Part shown: positions 38,554-48,800 of the stretch, piece by piece
Layout: each line of letters opens with the position of its first letter
Position numbering within the stretch: the first letter of the stretch is position 1
DNA from: Limnohabitans sp.
GTDB taxonomy: Bacteria; Bacteroidota; Bacteroidia; Flavobacteriales; Flavobacteriaceae
Assembly (NCBI GenBank): GCA_030053945.1
Contig: JASGCW010000005.1
Coordinates: forward strand, 1 to 64,000
Length of the DNA stretch: 64,000 nt
Direction: 5' to 3'
Position numbers and translations under genes: made by a program
The notes under the pieces: model-generated
What the model was told of the DNA's origin: nothing
Databases searched by the model: none
The model's input: the letters and a program-made list of their open reading frames with translations, nothing else

Positions 38554-39291
38554 ATGGAAAACAACGACATAACCACAAATCCTATTATTCCTGCTGAAGT
38601 AACAAAAGCTGATCCAAGAATAAAAAAAGCTGAATTACTACCTCATCCCGATTCTCAATTAGATTCATTTCTTATGAAAATTCATCCTATAGATGATGCA
38701 AGTATTCCGTACAGAGACCTAACTAATCTTGAATCTAAAAAAAATAGCATCAAAAAATTAATCGCAAAACTGGATGTATCTCACAATACTAGATACCAAC
38801 GTACAATTGAAGACACTTATTGTAATGTATATTCGTTTGATTATTGTTACTTTTGCAAAGTCTATTTGCCAACAGTATGGTGGACGGATGAAGCGCTTCA
38901 AAAAGTTTTAAACGGAGAACAGGTTGAAGCTGTCTTTGGTGAAACAGTCGATAATATTTATTCCAGTGCCATTCACGATTGGTTTCTAACTTGGGGCGCA
39001 AGCTTTGGGTGGAAAAGAATGACTAGCCTAGATGAAATTCAACACAAAGTAAATACCGAAGGTGGTATAGGAATTATTTGTGCCAAAAGAAGACAAGTAG
39101 GTCTTTCTGGTCATATTGTACCTATTGTACCTGAAACAAAATTTAAAAAAGCCTATCGAGAAGATGGTGTGGTTAAGTACCCGCTACAATCGCAAGCCGG
39201 AAAATTAAATTACAACTATTTTGCTAAAGCAAGAAAAGACTGGTGGAATCACGAACGTTATTCTTCTCACGTTTTTTACTATCACGAATAA
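38554..39291 (+). CDS. NlpC/P60- or CHAP-like cysteine peptidase/amidase (predicted)
   Basis: CNVYSFDYCYFCKVYLPTVWW and GLSGHIVPIVPE suggest Cys-His dyad. Confidence 0.4.
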   Translation: MENNDITTNPIIPAEVTKADPRIKKAELLPHPDSQLDSFLMKIHPIDDASIPYRDLTNLESKKNSIKKLIAKLDVSHNTRYQRTIEDTYCNVYSFDYCYFCKVYLPTVWWTDEALQKVLNGEQVEAVFGETVDNIYSSAIHDWFLTWGASFGWKRMTSLDEIQHKVNTEGGIGIICAKRRQVGLSGHIVPIVPETKFKKAYREDGVVKYPLQSQAGKLNYNYFAKARKDWWNHERYSSHVFYYHE

Positions 39292-39542
39292 AAAAATAGT
39301 ACATTCTTTCGAGCGTTCCAAAAAAACTAGAAAGTAAAACTTAAAATTTAGGCAAAAGCAAACTACCTAGTAGAGTTCTAGAGGTAGTATGAAATAATAA
39401 TCCTAGATTCACATATTTTAAAAATCATTTTTAATCTGTGGATCTTAGTCAATATTGAAATTGACAAAAAAATCGAAGCCCAGCTTTGAAGAATTAAACC
39501 TAAAGAGATTATAATTAATAATAACAAAAGCATACATCATAC

Positions 39543-41081
39543 ATGAAAAAACACAAATCAACAAAATACTACTGGGGAATTGGACTAGAAAACGAAACCT
39601 ATATGCAGTTTGAAAAACCCCTAATAGTTTCTGGTGATTTTATTCAGGAAAAAATAGGTCGGGAACGATACAGTCTTGATTATACCACCTATTACAAACC
39701 TGGAAGTCTTGATTTTGTGTTAAAAACTGCTTTTGATGCTAGTAAAAATTATTTTGTAAGCCGAATGATGAATAGTCATTCGTTAGAAAAACTAGATACA
39801 CTGTTTAACCATAGAACCTTACCTAAACCTAAAGCTACGACCACTCCTGATTCTGGCTCTGTAAGCAGTGATACGATAGAAAACCCTGATTTTCTTGGCA
39901 AAACTATTTTAGACTTGTTTTTAGAAAAACAGCCTTTTAATGTTAGAAGTATGGTTACTACCAAAACAAATCCTATGGGATCTATTTGTTTTGATGGTGA
40001 TTCTATCGAATTTGTAACCAAATATTTTGAAAACAGAACGGTTGAAGAATCATGCAACGAATTGAGAGCTACAAAGCAATTATTTATTGACAAAATAAAT
40101 GAATCTGAAATTTTAGGTGAAAAACTACATTTCCCTAAATACAACAGTGGTTTTAATATGTTTATGTCAAACCAAAAAAATATTGTTTTGTTCAATAATG
40201 GTACTTTCCATTTCCATATAACCCTACCTACCTACACCGAAAATAGCCGAATTGTAGATTACGACACTTTCGACCAAGTGCATAGTAATGCGATGTATTT
40301 ACTACAGTGGTTTCAGCCATTGTATATTGCTACTTTAGGAAGTCCCGATATTATGGGAGTTATAAGTCAAAAGTACAATTTAGGGAAGAACTACGCTTTA
40401 GGCTCGATGCGAAATGCGATGTCTCGTTATATAGGCGTGGGAACCTTCAATAAAACTATGGATAAAGGAAAAATCCTTACCTATAAAGTAGAAGATTTTA
40501 GAAAGTTATTAAAATTTAACAAGGAAGACAATATCTGGTGGCGTGACCAAATTGAAAATGATATGGAGTACATACTGCTATCTGAAGTTGGCTTAGATTT
40601 CAATAAGGAGAAAATGTATCAAAGCGGATTTGAATTACGATGTTTTGATGAGTTTCCAACAGCATATTTGAACGACGTCTTACACGCAATCATTTTAATT
40701 TGTGAACATTCATTACATTTACCAGATGTGGGTTGGAGTCACGACAGTATTGTTTGGAATAACTTAATTTTCAAATCTTTAAAACACGGTTATACGACTG
40801 AAATTACCCCCGAAGAAAAACTCGAAATTTTAACACTTTTACAATTGATTGACGGTTCTGCAACCGACATAAACTTGGCTGCCCCTGAATTTGAAGAGAT
40901 AACCAAATTAGATGCCTTTTTCTTTAAAATTCTAGAAATTCTACATCATAAATACAAGGATGAGAATACGTGTTTAAATGCTATGTTTAGCCAAAAACCT
41001 ACTGAATCACCTAAATGGGATAATTTTAATAAGTACCAAATTGAACAGCATTTGAAGCAAATTGAGGCCTTGAAGGATTAA
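39543..41081 (+). CDS. putative glutamine-synthetase/GCS-fold carboxylate-amine ligase (amidoligase-like)
   Basis: YWGIGLENETY, GSLDFVLKTAF, NIVLFNNGTFHFHITLPT, ALGSMRNAMSRYIGVGTF. Confidence 0.4.
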   Translation: MKKHKSTKYYWGIGLENETYMQFEKPLIVSGDFIQEKIGRERYSLDYTTYYKPGSLDFVLKTAFDASKNYFVSRMMNSHSLEKLDTLFNHRTLPKPKATTTPDSGSVSSDTIENPDFLGKTILDLFLEKQPFNVRSMVTTKTNPMGSICFDGDSIEFVTKYFENRTVEESCNELRATKQLFIDKINESEILGEKLHFPKYNSGFNMFMSNQKNIVLFNNGTFHFHITLPTYTENSRIVDYDTFDQVHSNAMYLLQWFQPLYIATLGSPDIMGVISQKYNLGKNYALGSMRNAMSRYIGVGTFNKTMDKGKILTYKVEDFRKLLKFNKEDNIWWRDQIENDMEYILLSEVGLDFNKEKMYQSGFELRCFDEFPTAYLNDVLHAIILICEHSLHLPDVGWSHDSIVWNNLIFKSLKHGYTTEITPEEKLEILTLLQLIDGSATDINLAAPEFEEITKLDAFFFKILEILHHKYKDENTCLNAMFSQKPTESPKWDNFNKYQIEQHLKQIEALKD

Positions 41082-41197
41082 AACCGAAGTTGAAATATTA
41101 TGTTTAACCACAAAGTTCACGAAGCATTACACGAAGTTCACAAAGAGGTTTGTGTTATTTACTTCGGGAAGAAGATTGAAAAATAAATTTTACACAT

Positions 41198-41848
41198 ATG
41201 ACATTAAAGCAAATCATATCGTTTATAATTATCTTTTTCTTACATCTTGGTTATTCTCAAAATTCAAATACTGAATTAATAAAGTATATTCAAAATGCTG
41301 ATAAAATCCTTTTAGTCAGTCACGAAAGTTTTAATTTTAATGAATACGAAGATCAAGATGAAAATAATCGAAAAAAACTAAATGAATTGAAAGAATTAAA
41401 AAAACTAAATGAAAACAATGACACTGAAAATTTAAAAAAAAGCAGAAAAATCTATTTGGAGTTGGAGGAAATGATAGAAGCCAAAAATTCACTCAATAGA
41501 AATTTATTAGATAATGGTGTACCAAATAAAAGAATAATACGAGAAGAAACATTCTTAAATGAAATTACAAAAAAAGAGCTACTAGAAATTATATCAAAAC
41601 AAAAAAGGGACACTTTTGAAGGCGCGTTTTGTTTTAATCCTCATCATACTATTTTTATTTTTTCTCAAGAAAAATGGTCATATATAGACATTTGTTTTGG
41701 TTGTAACAATTATTCTTTTAGCAATGATCTAAACATTGATAAAAAAGAGTTTTTAGCAACTCTGGAAGATTGGAAAACGTTAGAAAATTTTTTCAGAAAA
41801 TTGAATTTAAACTATTTACTTCCAAAACAAAGACAACAAACAAACTAA
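41198..41848 (+). CDS. secreted hypothetical protein
   Basis: signal peptide; 216-aa ORF. Confidence 0.6.
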   Translation: MTLKQIISFIIIFFLHLGYSQNSNTELIKYIQNADKILLVSHESFNFNEYEDQDENNRKKLNELKELKKLNENNDTENLKKSRKIYLELEEMIEAKNSLNRNLLDNGVPNKRIIREETFLNEITKKELLEIISKQKRDTFEGAFCFNPHHTIFIFSQEKWSYIDICFGCNNYSFSNDLNIDKKEFLATLEDWKTLENFFRKLNLNYLLPKQRQQTN

Positions 41849-42353
41849 ACCACTTTGGATTGAAAGTCCACGCTTACTAAATATCAAATTTCACTACAAA
41901 TTACTAGATTCTAACGATTACAAATCATTAAAACTCTATGTGTATTTGTGTATCTATCAAATAATTCGGAGCTTTTAAAAAACTAAAAATCCTTTTGCAA
42001 TATGAGATAAGAATCAGTTTATAATCTTAGCGAAAGAAAAAATTTAAAAAGGCTTGAAAAACCTTGCATACCTTTAAAAAAAATAAAACATTAAGGAATT
42101 AAGATAATTAAGTTTACATAATAGCTAATCACACTTTGATTCTTAATTTTTCTTAATCTTAATGGTAAAAAAAAGAATGCAGTATAAATTAATTGTGACT
42201 CTATCTTTACATGTCTTTAAGTTGGTTTCTTGAGTTTATCAGCAAGCCCTAAATAGAAGTATCAAACACCTTTTGCATATCCCCAAATTTTCACTTAAAC
42301 ATTCCCATAGTGACGAAGCAGAAACGGTAAGCTTGCTCTGAGTTTATCAAAGG

Positions 42354-42460
42354 GTTCAACACTGGTTTATTTCACTAAATTTTAATTTTTAAGGTGTTCA
42401 GTGAATTCATTTCATTGTTGGCTATTCGATGCCCGACGAAACCTTAGCTGTTAGGTGAAG
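42354..42460 (-). repeat. attC-like structured site S3
   Basis: minus strand ACCTAACAGCTAAGGTTTCGTCGGGC...GTTGAAC; outer GTTAGGTGAAG complementary to CTTCACCTAAC of S2 region; 7 bp after stop of CDS 42464-44146. Confidence 0.55.
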
Positions 42461-42463
42461 ATT

Positions 42464-44146
42464 TTATTCTTTTAATACATTTTTGAATTTTTCTATCAAC
42501 GCTTCAGTTGACATCTTAAAAGGAATTTTCCGTGTGGAAATTGCACTAATTCGCTCTGTTAAATTTCTGTTAGCTCTATACATAGCAACTTGTGCGTTAT
42601 TTGTGTCAACTTTTTTAATAGTTTGCATACGATATAAATGGTCGTTAATTATTTCTTTAAAATGTTTGTCTTTTTGTTTAAGGTATGGTATCCAAACAAT
42701 TAAAGTGTCTATATCAATGACAGTTAAGCCTTTTATATTTGTTGGATTGTATTTTTCTCCAAGTTGGTTTTTCACTATTTCACGATACCAATTGTTTAAC
42801 CTATAATTTACACCTGGTGACTGGAAAATCCTGTCTTGGATGATTAATATGGGATAAATTTCAAGACCATTTTTAAAATTTACATATTCATCGAATCGAA
42901 ATTTCTTATCTTGGATTTCTTGTATCGAATTTACCAATTGTCCTATTCCCACAACTTTTTTTCCGTCTTTTACAAACTTTGATCGTAAAACTGCATTGAT
43001 TTCTTCAATGTTTGCAGAAGACTTTATAGCTTTTGCTATAAGAACGTCCTTGTTCTCAAATAATAGAACTGTGTTATTATGACGAACATAATAGTCGGGT
43101 TCTCCATCTAATTCATTTTCTCGTTCAGGTTTTTTTATATAATATTTTTTATCAAAAATATCATCAAGAAGGTTTTTCATTAAGAAATCTTCTGAAAAGT
43201 GCTTATTAAAGAAACCGAAAAAATTACCATACTTTTTTTTTATTGGTTCAATGGTTTCGTAAATCTCTTTAAGTTTAAATTTAGTGCTTCTGTAAAATTT
43301 GTCAATGGCAAAGAAATAATTAACTACTGAAAATAAATCTTTATCTAAAAAATAAATTGGATTATCTTTTAAATGGGTGAAATCTTCATCGATTTGAATG
43401 TTTTCAGAGGTTATGGATTTTAAAAAATCTGATGAAGTTGTATCAGTTATTTTAAAAACATAGCTTTTTGCCATTTTAGAACTTAGTAGTTGCCCAAATA
43501 AATACTTCATTTGATATAGAAAGTCTTCTTCATTATCAGTATTGAAACTGTTTAAAAACTGCTTTTTTAATTCTTCAAATTCAGCATTGCTGTTTAGGAA
43601 TTTAAATAATTCTTCTACTTTATAAATCGTAGAATAGACTAGTTTTAGAAATTCCCAGTCATCGTTATCAAAAAGTGCTAAATCTGATTCTGGAAACTTA
43701 AAAACTAAGCTTAAATCAACTAATTTCTCAAAATTGTCAGCTTCCAAATTGTCTAACTTTTGAACACCATTGAGCTGACTATTTATTGCTAAGAAAGCTT
43801 TAAATAAGTTTAATTCATCATCATCAATTGAAGTTAATTTATTGTTTAAAATAGCTTTATTAGACAAGATAAGTTCTGCTAATTTTAAGCTTGCATATTT
43901 TGATATAACTTCTGGTTTATTAGATATATTATTTTTCTTTGAATATGCAACTACTCGATTGTATATCTGTTCGTGTAAGTCAGGATTTGAAAAGAAATTA
44001 TCAAAATTTGTTTCTGGATTAGTATTACAAAAACCTATAGTTTTTAGAAGTGTCTCTTTTGATACTTTACTTAAATAAAATAGTACATCTTGTTGATCTT
44101 CTTCTGGAAAAACATTGTTGAATTCCAATCGTTGTATAACTTTCAT
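42464..44146 (-). CDS. hypothetical protein with PD-(D/E)XK-like nuclease motif (cassette-like)
   Basis: DGEPDYYVRHNNTVLLFENKD resembles PD...ExK; 560 aa. Confidence 0.6.
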   Translation of the reverse strand: MKVIQRLEFNNVFPEEDQQDVLFYLSKVSKETLLKTIGFCNTNPETNFDNFFSNPDLHEQIYNRVVAYSKKNNISNKPEVISKYASLKLAELILSNKAILNNKLTSIDDDELNLFKAFLAINSQLNGVQKLDNLEADNFEKLVDLSLVFKFPESDLALFDNDDWEFLKLVYSTIYKVEELFKFLNSNAEFEELKKQFLNSFNTDNEEDFLYQMKYLFGQLLSSKMAKSYVFKITDTTSSDFLKSITSENIQIDEDFTHLKDNPIYFLDKDLFSVVNYFFAIDKFYRSTKFKLKEIYETIEPIKKKYGNFFGFFNKHFSEDFLMKNLLDDIFDKKYYIKKPERENELDGEPDYYVRHNNTVLLFENKDVLIAKAIKSSANIEEINAVLRSKFVKDGKKVVGIGQLVNSIQEIQDKKFRFDEYVNFKNGLEIYPILIIQDRIFQSPGVNYRLNNWYREIVKNQLGEKYNPTNIKGLTVIDIDTLIVWIPYLKQKDKHFKEIINDHLYRMQTIKKVDTNNAQVAMYRANRNLTERISAISTRKIPFKMSTEALIEKFKNVLKE

Positions 44147-44175
44147 CTTTTTTGCGTAATGTGTGGGAAACTTTC

Positions 44176-44260
44176 GCCTAACGTCCCGCTCGGCTTGACG
44201 AAGTTTTCAAAGAGCGCTTTGATCGAATTTGAAAATTTTGTCAAGGTGACTCATATGCGA
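44176..44260 (-). repeat. degenerate attC-like element upstream of CDS 42464-44146
   Basis: minus GTTAGGC; CTTGACGAAGTTTTCAAA...TTTGAAAATTTTGTCAAG hairpin; AACGTCCCGC shared with S4. Confidence 0.4.
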
Positions 44261-44803
44261 AGTCCCAGAGGGTGACGATTGTCAGTCGGCGTAGCCTAGC
44301 TGGATGATGTGGCGCAATCCAATGTTTTTAATACAAAGCCAAAAACAGCTCTATATAGAGAAGTTATTTGCTTTTAGTTTGTTTCTGCTAAACTAAAAAA
44401 ATAAATAATACTATCCTTACGGAAAACAGTAAAAATTGTAGTTTAGTGATAAGTTATTAGTCTCAGGCTGTGTAATAGTTTTTGTATAGATAGTGTGGAT
44501 AACTTCCTTGAAGTACGGAGCAGCCGTGTAAATAGTGATCAGTGTTCAGTATTAAGTGTTCAGGTTGTTAAGTCTCAGGCTATGGCAATAGCTTAATTGC
44601 ATACTAATTACTGATGATGAATCGTAAAAATGTCAACTATTTACTTTGTAACTAGTTCACTTTATAAAGTGAACATCAACTATTTTCTTTATAAAACCAC
44701 AGCAGATTGTAAAAATCATTTTACATTTATTAGATTGCTTCTTTAGGAATCACGCAATGATGGTGTACTAAGAAATAAATCTGTGTTCTCACGATAGGAA
44801 GCT

Positions 44804-45886
44804 TCACTCAAAATACTGCTTCCAATATGGTTCTTGATAAAAGCGCAATTCGGCAGTGTAATATTGCATTCTTAGATCAAGGTTTTTTTGTGCAATCTGA
44901 TTTATTTGTTTGCAGTAGTTTTCTAACGCAAAAGAATCGGGAGAAACCATTGCTTCTGCACCTCGAATTCCACCATATAGCGCAAAGAAAATACCTTGTG
45001 ACGAAATAGGATCAAAACCTAATGCGGCATCGCCTATAGCCACCCAATTATCGCCTGCGAATTGTTGAGCAACACTAAAGGAAGCATCCTTTGTCTGTAA
45101 TTCGGTAAGTAAGTGAGACTTTTTCACCTCTGTTTCTAGTATTTGTGCTTGATTAAAATCATTAATAAAGGCTTCGGGATCTCTCTGGTATTGCGCAATG
45201 GTTTTTGGTAACCCGTGAAAAACAATTACTCGTTCGTTGTCAGGCAACAAAGAACAATACCACCATCCTTGTGACGTACTTTTTAACAAAGAAATTTCTT
45301 TAGCTTCTTCTGGTATTTTAAACCAACCAAAAACAGCCATTTGAGTTTGAAATTTATTATGCTCTATACCTAATTTTCGGAGTACAGAAGCGCTTCTTCC
45401 ACTAGCATCGATTATTCCGTCTAGTTGCGCAATAATTTCCGTTTCAAGATTCTCTTTAGTTATTTCTAACTTATAAAAAGCATCTTGTTTTTCTATTTTA
45501 TCAAATTTTGCCTTATGAAAATATGAGCCAAGTTCGATTGCTTTTTGCCTGAGTTTGTCATCAAATTCTGAGCGTACAATTTGCCAACCGCCTCCTTCTG
45601 GATTGTTAAAACTATCTTTGTAAAACCACTCGTCACTTCCCCAAGCCGCAGCAACGGCTGGATTAACACGAAAATTATCAGCAGTTAAAACTTCTTCTAA
45701 AGTAGCAAACCCTAACGTATAAAGTAAACGAAAAGTTGCTCCAGGTATGGATTCTCCTATAGTATGTGTACTTTTATTGTTTCGTTCTATCAAATGTACT
45801 TCGTGTCCTAATTGTCTTAATCGTATTGCAGCAGCAGAGCCGGCTGTACCGGCTCCTACTATTGCAATTTTCTTGTGTATTATCAT
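44804..45886 (-). CDS. LodB-like FAD-dependent oxidoreductase (tryptophan-halogenase-like fold)
   Basis: AIVGAGTAGSAAAIRLRQLGHEVHLIER; GDAALGFDPISSQGI; adjacent to LodA-like gene. Confidence 0.8.
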   Translation of the reverse strand: MIIHKKIAIVGAGTAGSAAAIRLRQLGHEVHLIERNNKSTHTIGESIPGATFRLLYTLGFATLEEVLTADNFRVNPAVAAAWGSDEWFYKDSFNNPEGGGWQIVRSEFDDKLRQKAIELGSYFHKAKFDKIEKQDAFYKLEITKENLETEIIAQLDGIIDASGRSASVLRKLGIEHNKFQTQMAVFGWFKIPEEAKEISLLKSTSQGWWYCSLLPDNERVIVFHGLPKTIAQYQRDPEAFINDFNQAQILETEVKKSHLLTELQTKDASFSVAQQFAGDNWVAIGDAALGFDPISSQGIFFALYGGIRGAEAMVSPDSFALENYCKQINQIAQKNLDLRMQYYTAELRFYQEPYWKQYFE

Positions 45887-48800
45887 TAATTACCTCGGCG
45901 TTTAATAGTGGTAAATTCATTACGTTGTTCTTCGCTAAACCAACCTGCTTCTGCCAATAATCTGTCGTAAGCGCCCAATGTTTTAAAGTCTTTTTGGAAA
46001 AGTTGTTGGGCTTGTTTAAGCTCGGCTTCTTTCACTTGGGTTAGATTTTCTACATAAAGCAATTCTGGCAACCACGTCATATCGGCTGGTCTAGGTTTTG
46101 CTTCAAGAATACCCATTTCTCCAAAATGTTGTATCATATACATCATTTGTTCTGGTGCTGGATTTTGAGCTGGTAATTGACGTAACCAAGACGGACGATT
46201 ATGGAATGCCGCAATTCTTATTGGCAATGATTTTTTTACATCACAAAGGATTTCATAATCGGCTTCCGTTAGAATTTGGTTAGGCACACGAGCAGGCCAG
46301 AATGTTGGTAAATAAGGATCATATTCCATATCATAACCTGATCGACAGTACGCCGTATCTCCCTGCCACGGAATAGCCATCCAACGAGACAAATCACCAG
46401 GCCCTTGTGCAAACAAAGGCCCGTTCATAGCCGCTACCGTATTACAATCTAAACTTGAACCATATGTAGGATCAGCAGCTCCAGCTTCTCTTTCACGAAT
46501 ACGATAAGGCGCACGATACATAGATGCGTGACGCATAGGCCAAGTTAGTTCGCAACCCGGATGGAAAGCATCTGCTAAACAGAAATGCATAGCTGATTGG
46601 TCTAACATATCTGGTTGTTCTTGCAGTGGCACCTCATCAAAAGTAGTATATTTTGCAGCAGGTGAATAGTCATTTAGAAAATCACCTTCTACCCATTTGG
46701 TTAATATAAAATCATACAATTGAGGCAATTTCAGATACGTACTTGCAGATGGTGGTACACTAGGATCTGGATTTGTATAACCAAAAGCATCACCATAAAT
46801 CCAAGGCCAAGCACCTTCTTCTACCGTTAGGCTATTTGTAGATCTGAAACTATTGTAAATTGTTCTACGGAGTTCTCCATATGGATCTGGATACAATGAA
46901 AATTCAGGTGCCATTGAAAGTTTTTTCATTAACTCTGGATCTGCAAAATTCATAGGAGCTCCAGCACCAAACATACTTAAAAAGCCTTTGTTTACCCATT
47001 GTAATTCGTTAAGGCGTGACAGAATAGGTGCAATATGTTTTTGAAAAGAAATCACTTTTGGCAAATTCAACATCCCTGCATAAGTATAAACATCACGCAA
47101 AAGATCGTTAAGTGTTCGCCATCCTGTTAAATCTGGTGCATAGTTAGGCGGTGCTGCCACTACCCAAGCTGGGTCTGCATCATAATCTATACCTCCTATG
47201 GTTACTTTAGCGTGAACAGGACCGTCACTAATATCATCATACCAACCCGCAGCATTATTAAAACTGTTTGGATTAGCTGGATTATACACTGGTTTTCCTG
47301 ATGGACTTGCAGAAACTCCAAAACCTGGTAATACCAACAAACGTCCCATCTCGTCTGTTTGTAATTCACCCAAAGTTACAGCTGTGCCTTGAAAATTCCC
47401 CGCTAGTGTATAACTACTATCATTCATTTTTATTCCAGATATGGAAACCTCTCCAGAGTCGATAACTAATGCTTGCCTATCACCTCCTGTAACATCTGGA
47501 TTACGCAAAGGTACTGTAAGGCTTACCGTAGCAGGAATATCTAACGCAGCATTAAACTCATACCAAGCCGCTTTTTTATTTGCAACATGCACTGTCCATT
47601 CTATAGATGTATTATCGGATTGTTGAATTTCACTTACTATATTTCCGTATTTATCGTAACCATAGACTCTAAAACGGGCAGCTTGACGTTTTATAGCGCC
47701 TGATTTATCACGAGTGGAACCAAAAGCGGTAGGCTGTGGATTAGTTACTTCTGGACCTATATAAAAATCATTTTGACTGTTTCCTACTCTGGCAATTCCT
47801 ATTCCTGGATGAATGCGAACGTGTGTAATTCGTTCTATTTCTTCTTTAGTAAGTTCTTTAGGTTGTGGAACTGGTTTATGATGCGGAAACGGACATACTG
47901 GATTTTTAATCTCTGGTTTTCCGGGTGCGGTAGGTTCTTCTACAGGTTGCTGATTTTCTTTTCTTCGATAATCAGCGCTAGTTTGATACACACTCATTCT
48001 AGCTTCGGCAATAGAACCAACGGGTGAATTTTCTTCTGGCACTCTTCCTATATTAAATGCTAACCAATCGCCATAAATTTCTTGGTCACCTGCATCTATC
48101 TTTTGCTTTGGAAGTTGGATGGTAGCTACTTTAACAGGTTTTGCTATTTTTTCATCCCATATTACAGTAGCTTTATCAAGTGGAAAATGTTCATCAATAT
48201 AGGTTTGTCCAAATTCTTTGGCACTAGGTCGTTTTTGAATGTAAATATCCAAAGTCGCATTACCTAATTCCATACGCTTTTTTAAATCTACTGCTAAGAA
48301 ATTAGGATCTTCTATATTAGGTTCACCTGGAAAGGTAGAAGTACCTGGTTGAAGAATATATTTACAATATTCATTTTTACCCAATTTAAAAGGCACAACA
48401 CTCCACAAACTCGTTTCAAATACAGAACGAATAGGTTTAGCCATTTTATTGAGCAAGTTGTTTGTATTAGGAGCATTTTGTGCAACCCACTCATCGCCCC
48501 AACCTTCTAAACTTGCTTTGGTAAAACCACACATTTCGGCAGCATTATCCACAAAGAAAAAAGGTACATTTTGCAGTAATAAATCGGCGGTATTTGCACC
48601 ATTGTCAGACACTACTTTTTTCCCTGGGATATCAAAAATTTTGATTCCTATCCCAATGGTGCTTTCCCAATCAGGTCTTCCGTCTGAAAGATCTGAAGAA
48701 TAACGTACATACACAGGATGTTTACCACTATTTGCAAACATTCCTTTTTTGTACTCTTCAGGAAGATTGTCTTCAATTGTCAAAGTTCCTTTCATAATGC

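Noticed and set aside
39776-40195. minus-strand 139-aa ORF inside the amidoligase-like gene
   Set aside because: No recognisable features; opposite strand is a long, better-supported ORF.
41100-41160. CACAAAGTTCACGAAG tract as a regulatory element
   Set aside because: Looks like short low-complexity dispersed intergenic sequence; no specific relation to neighbours could be supported.
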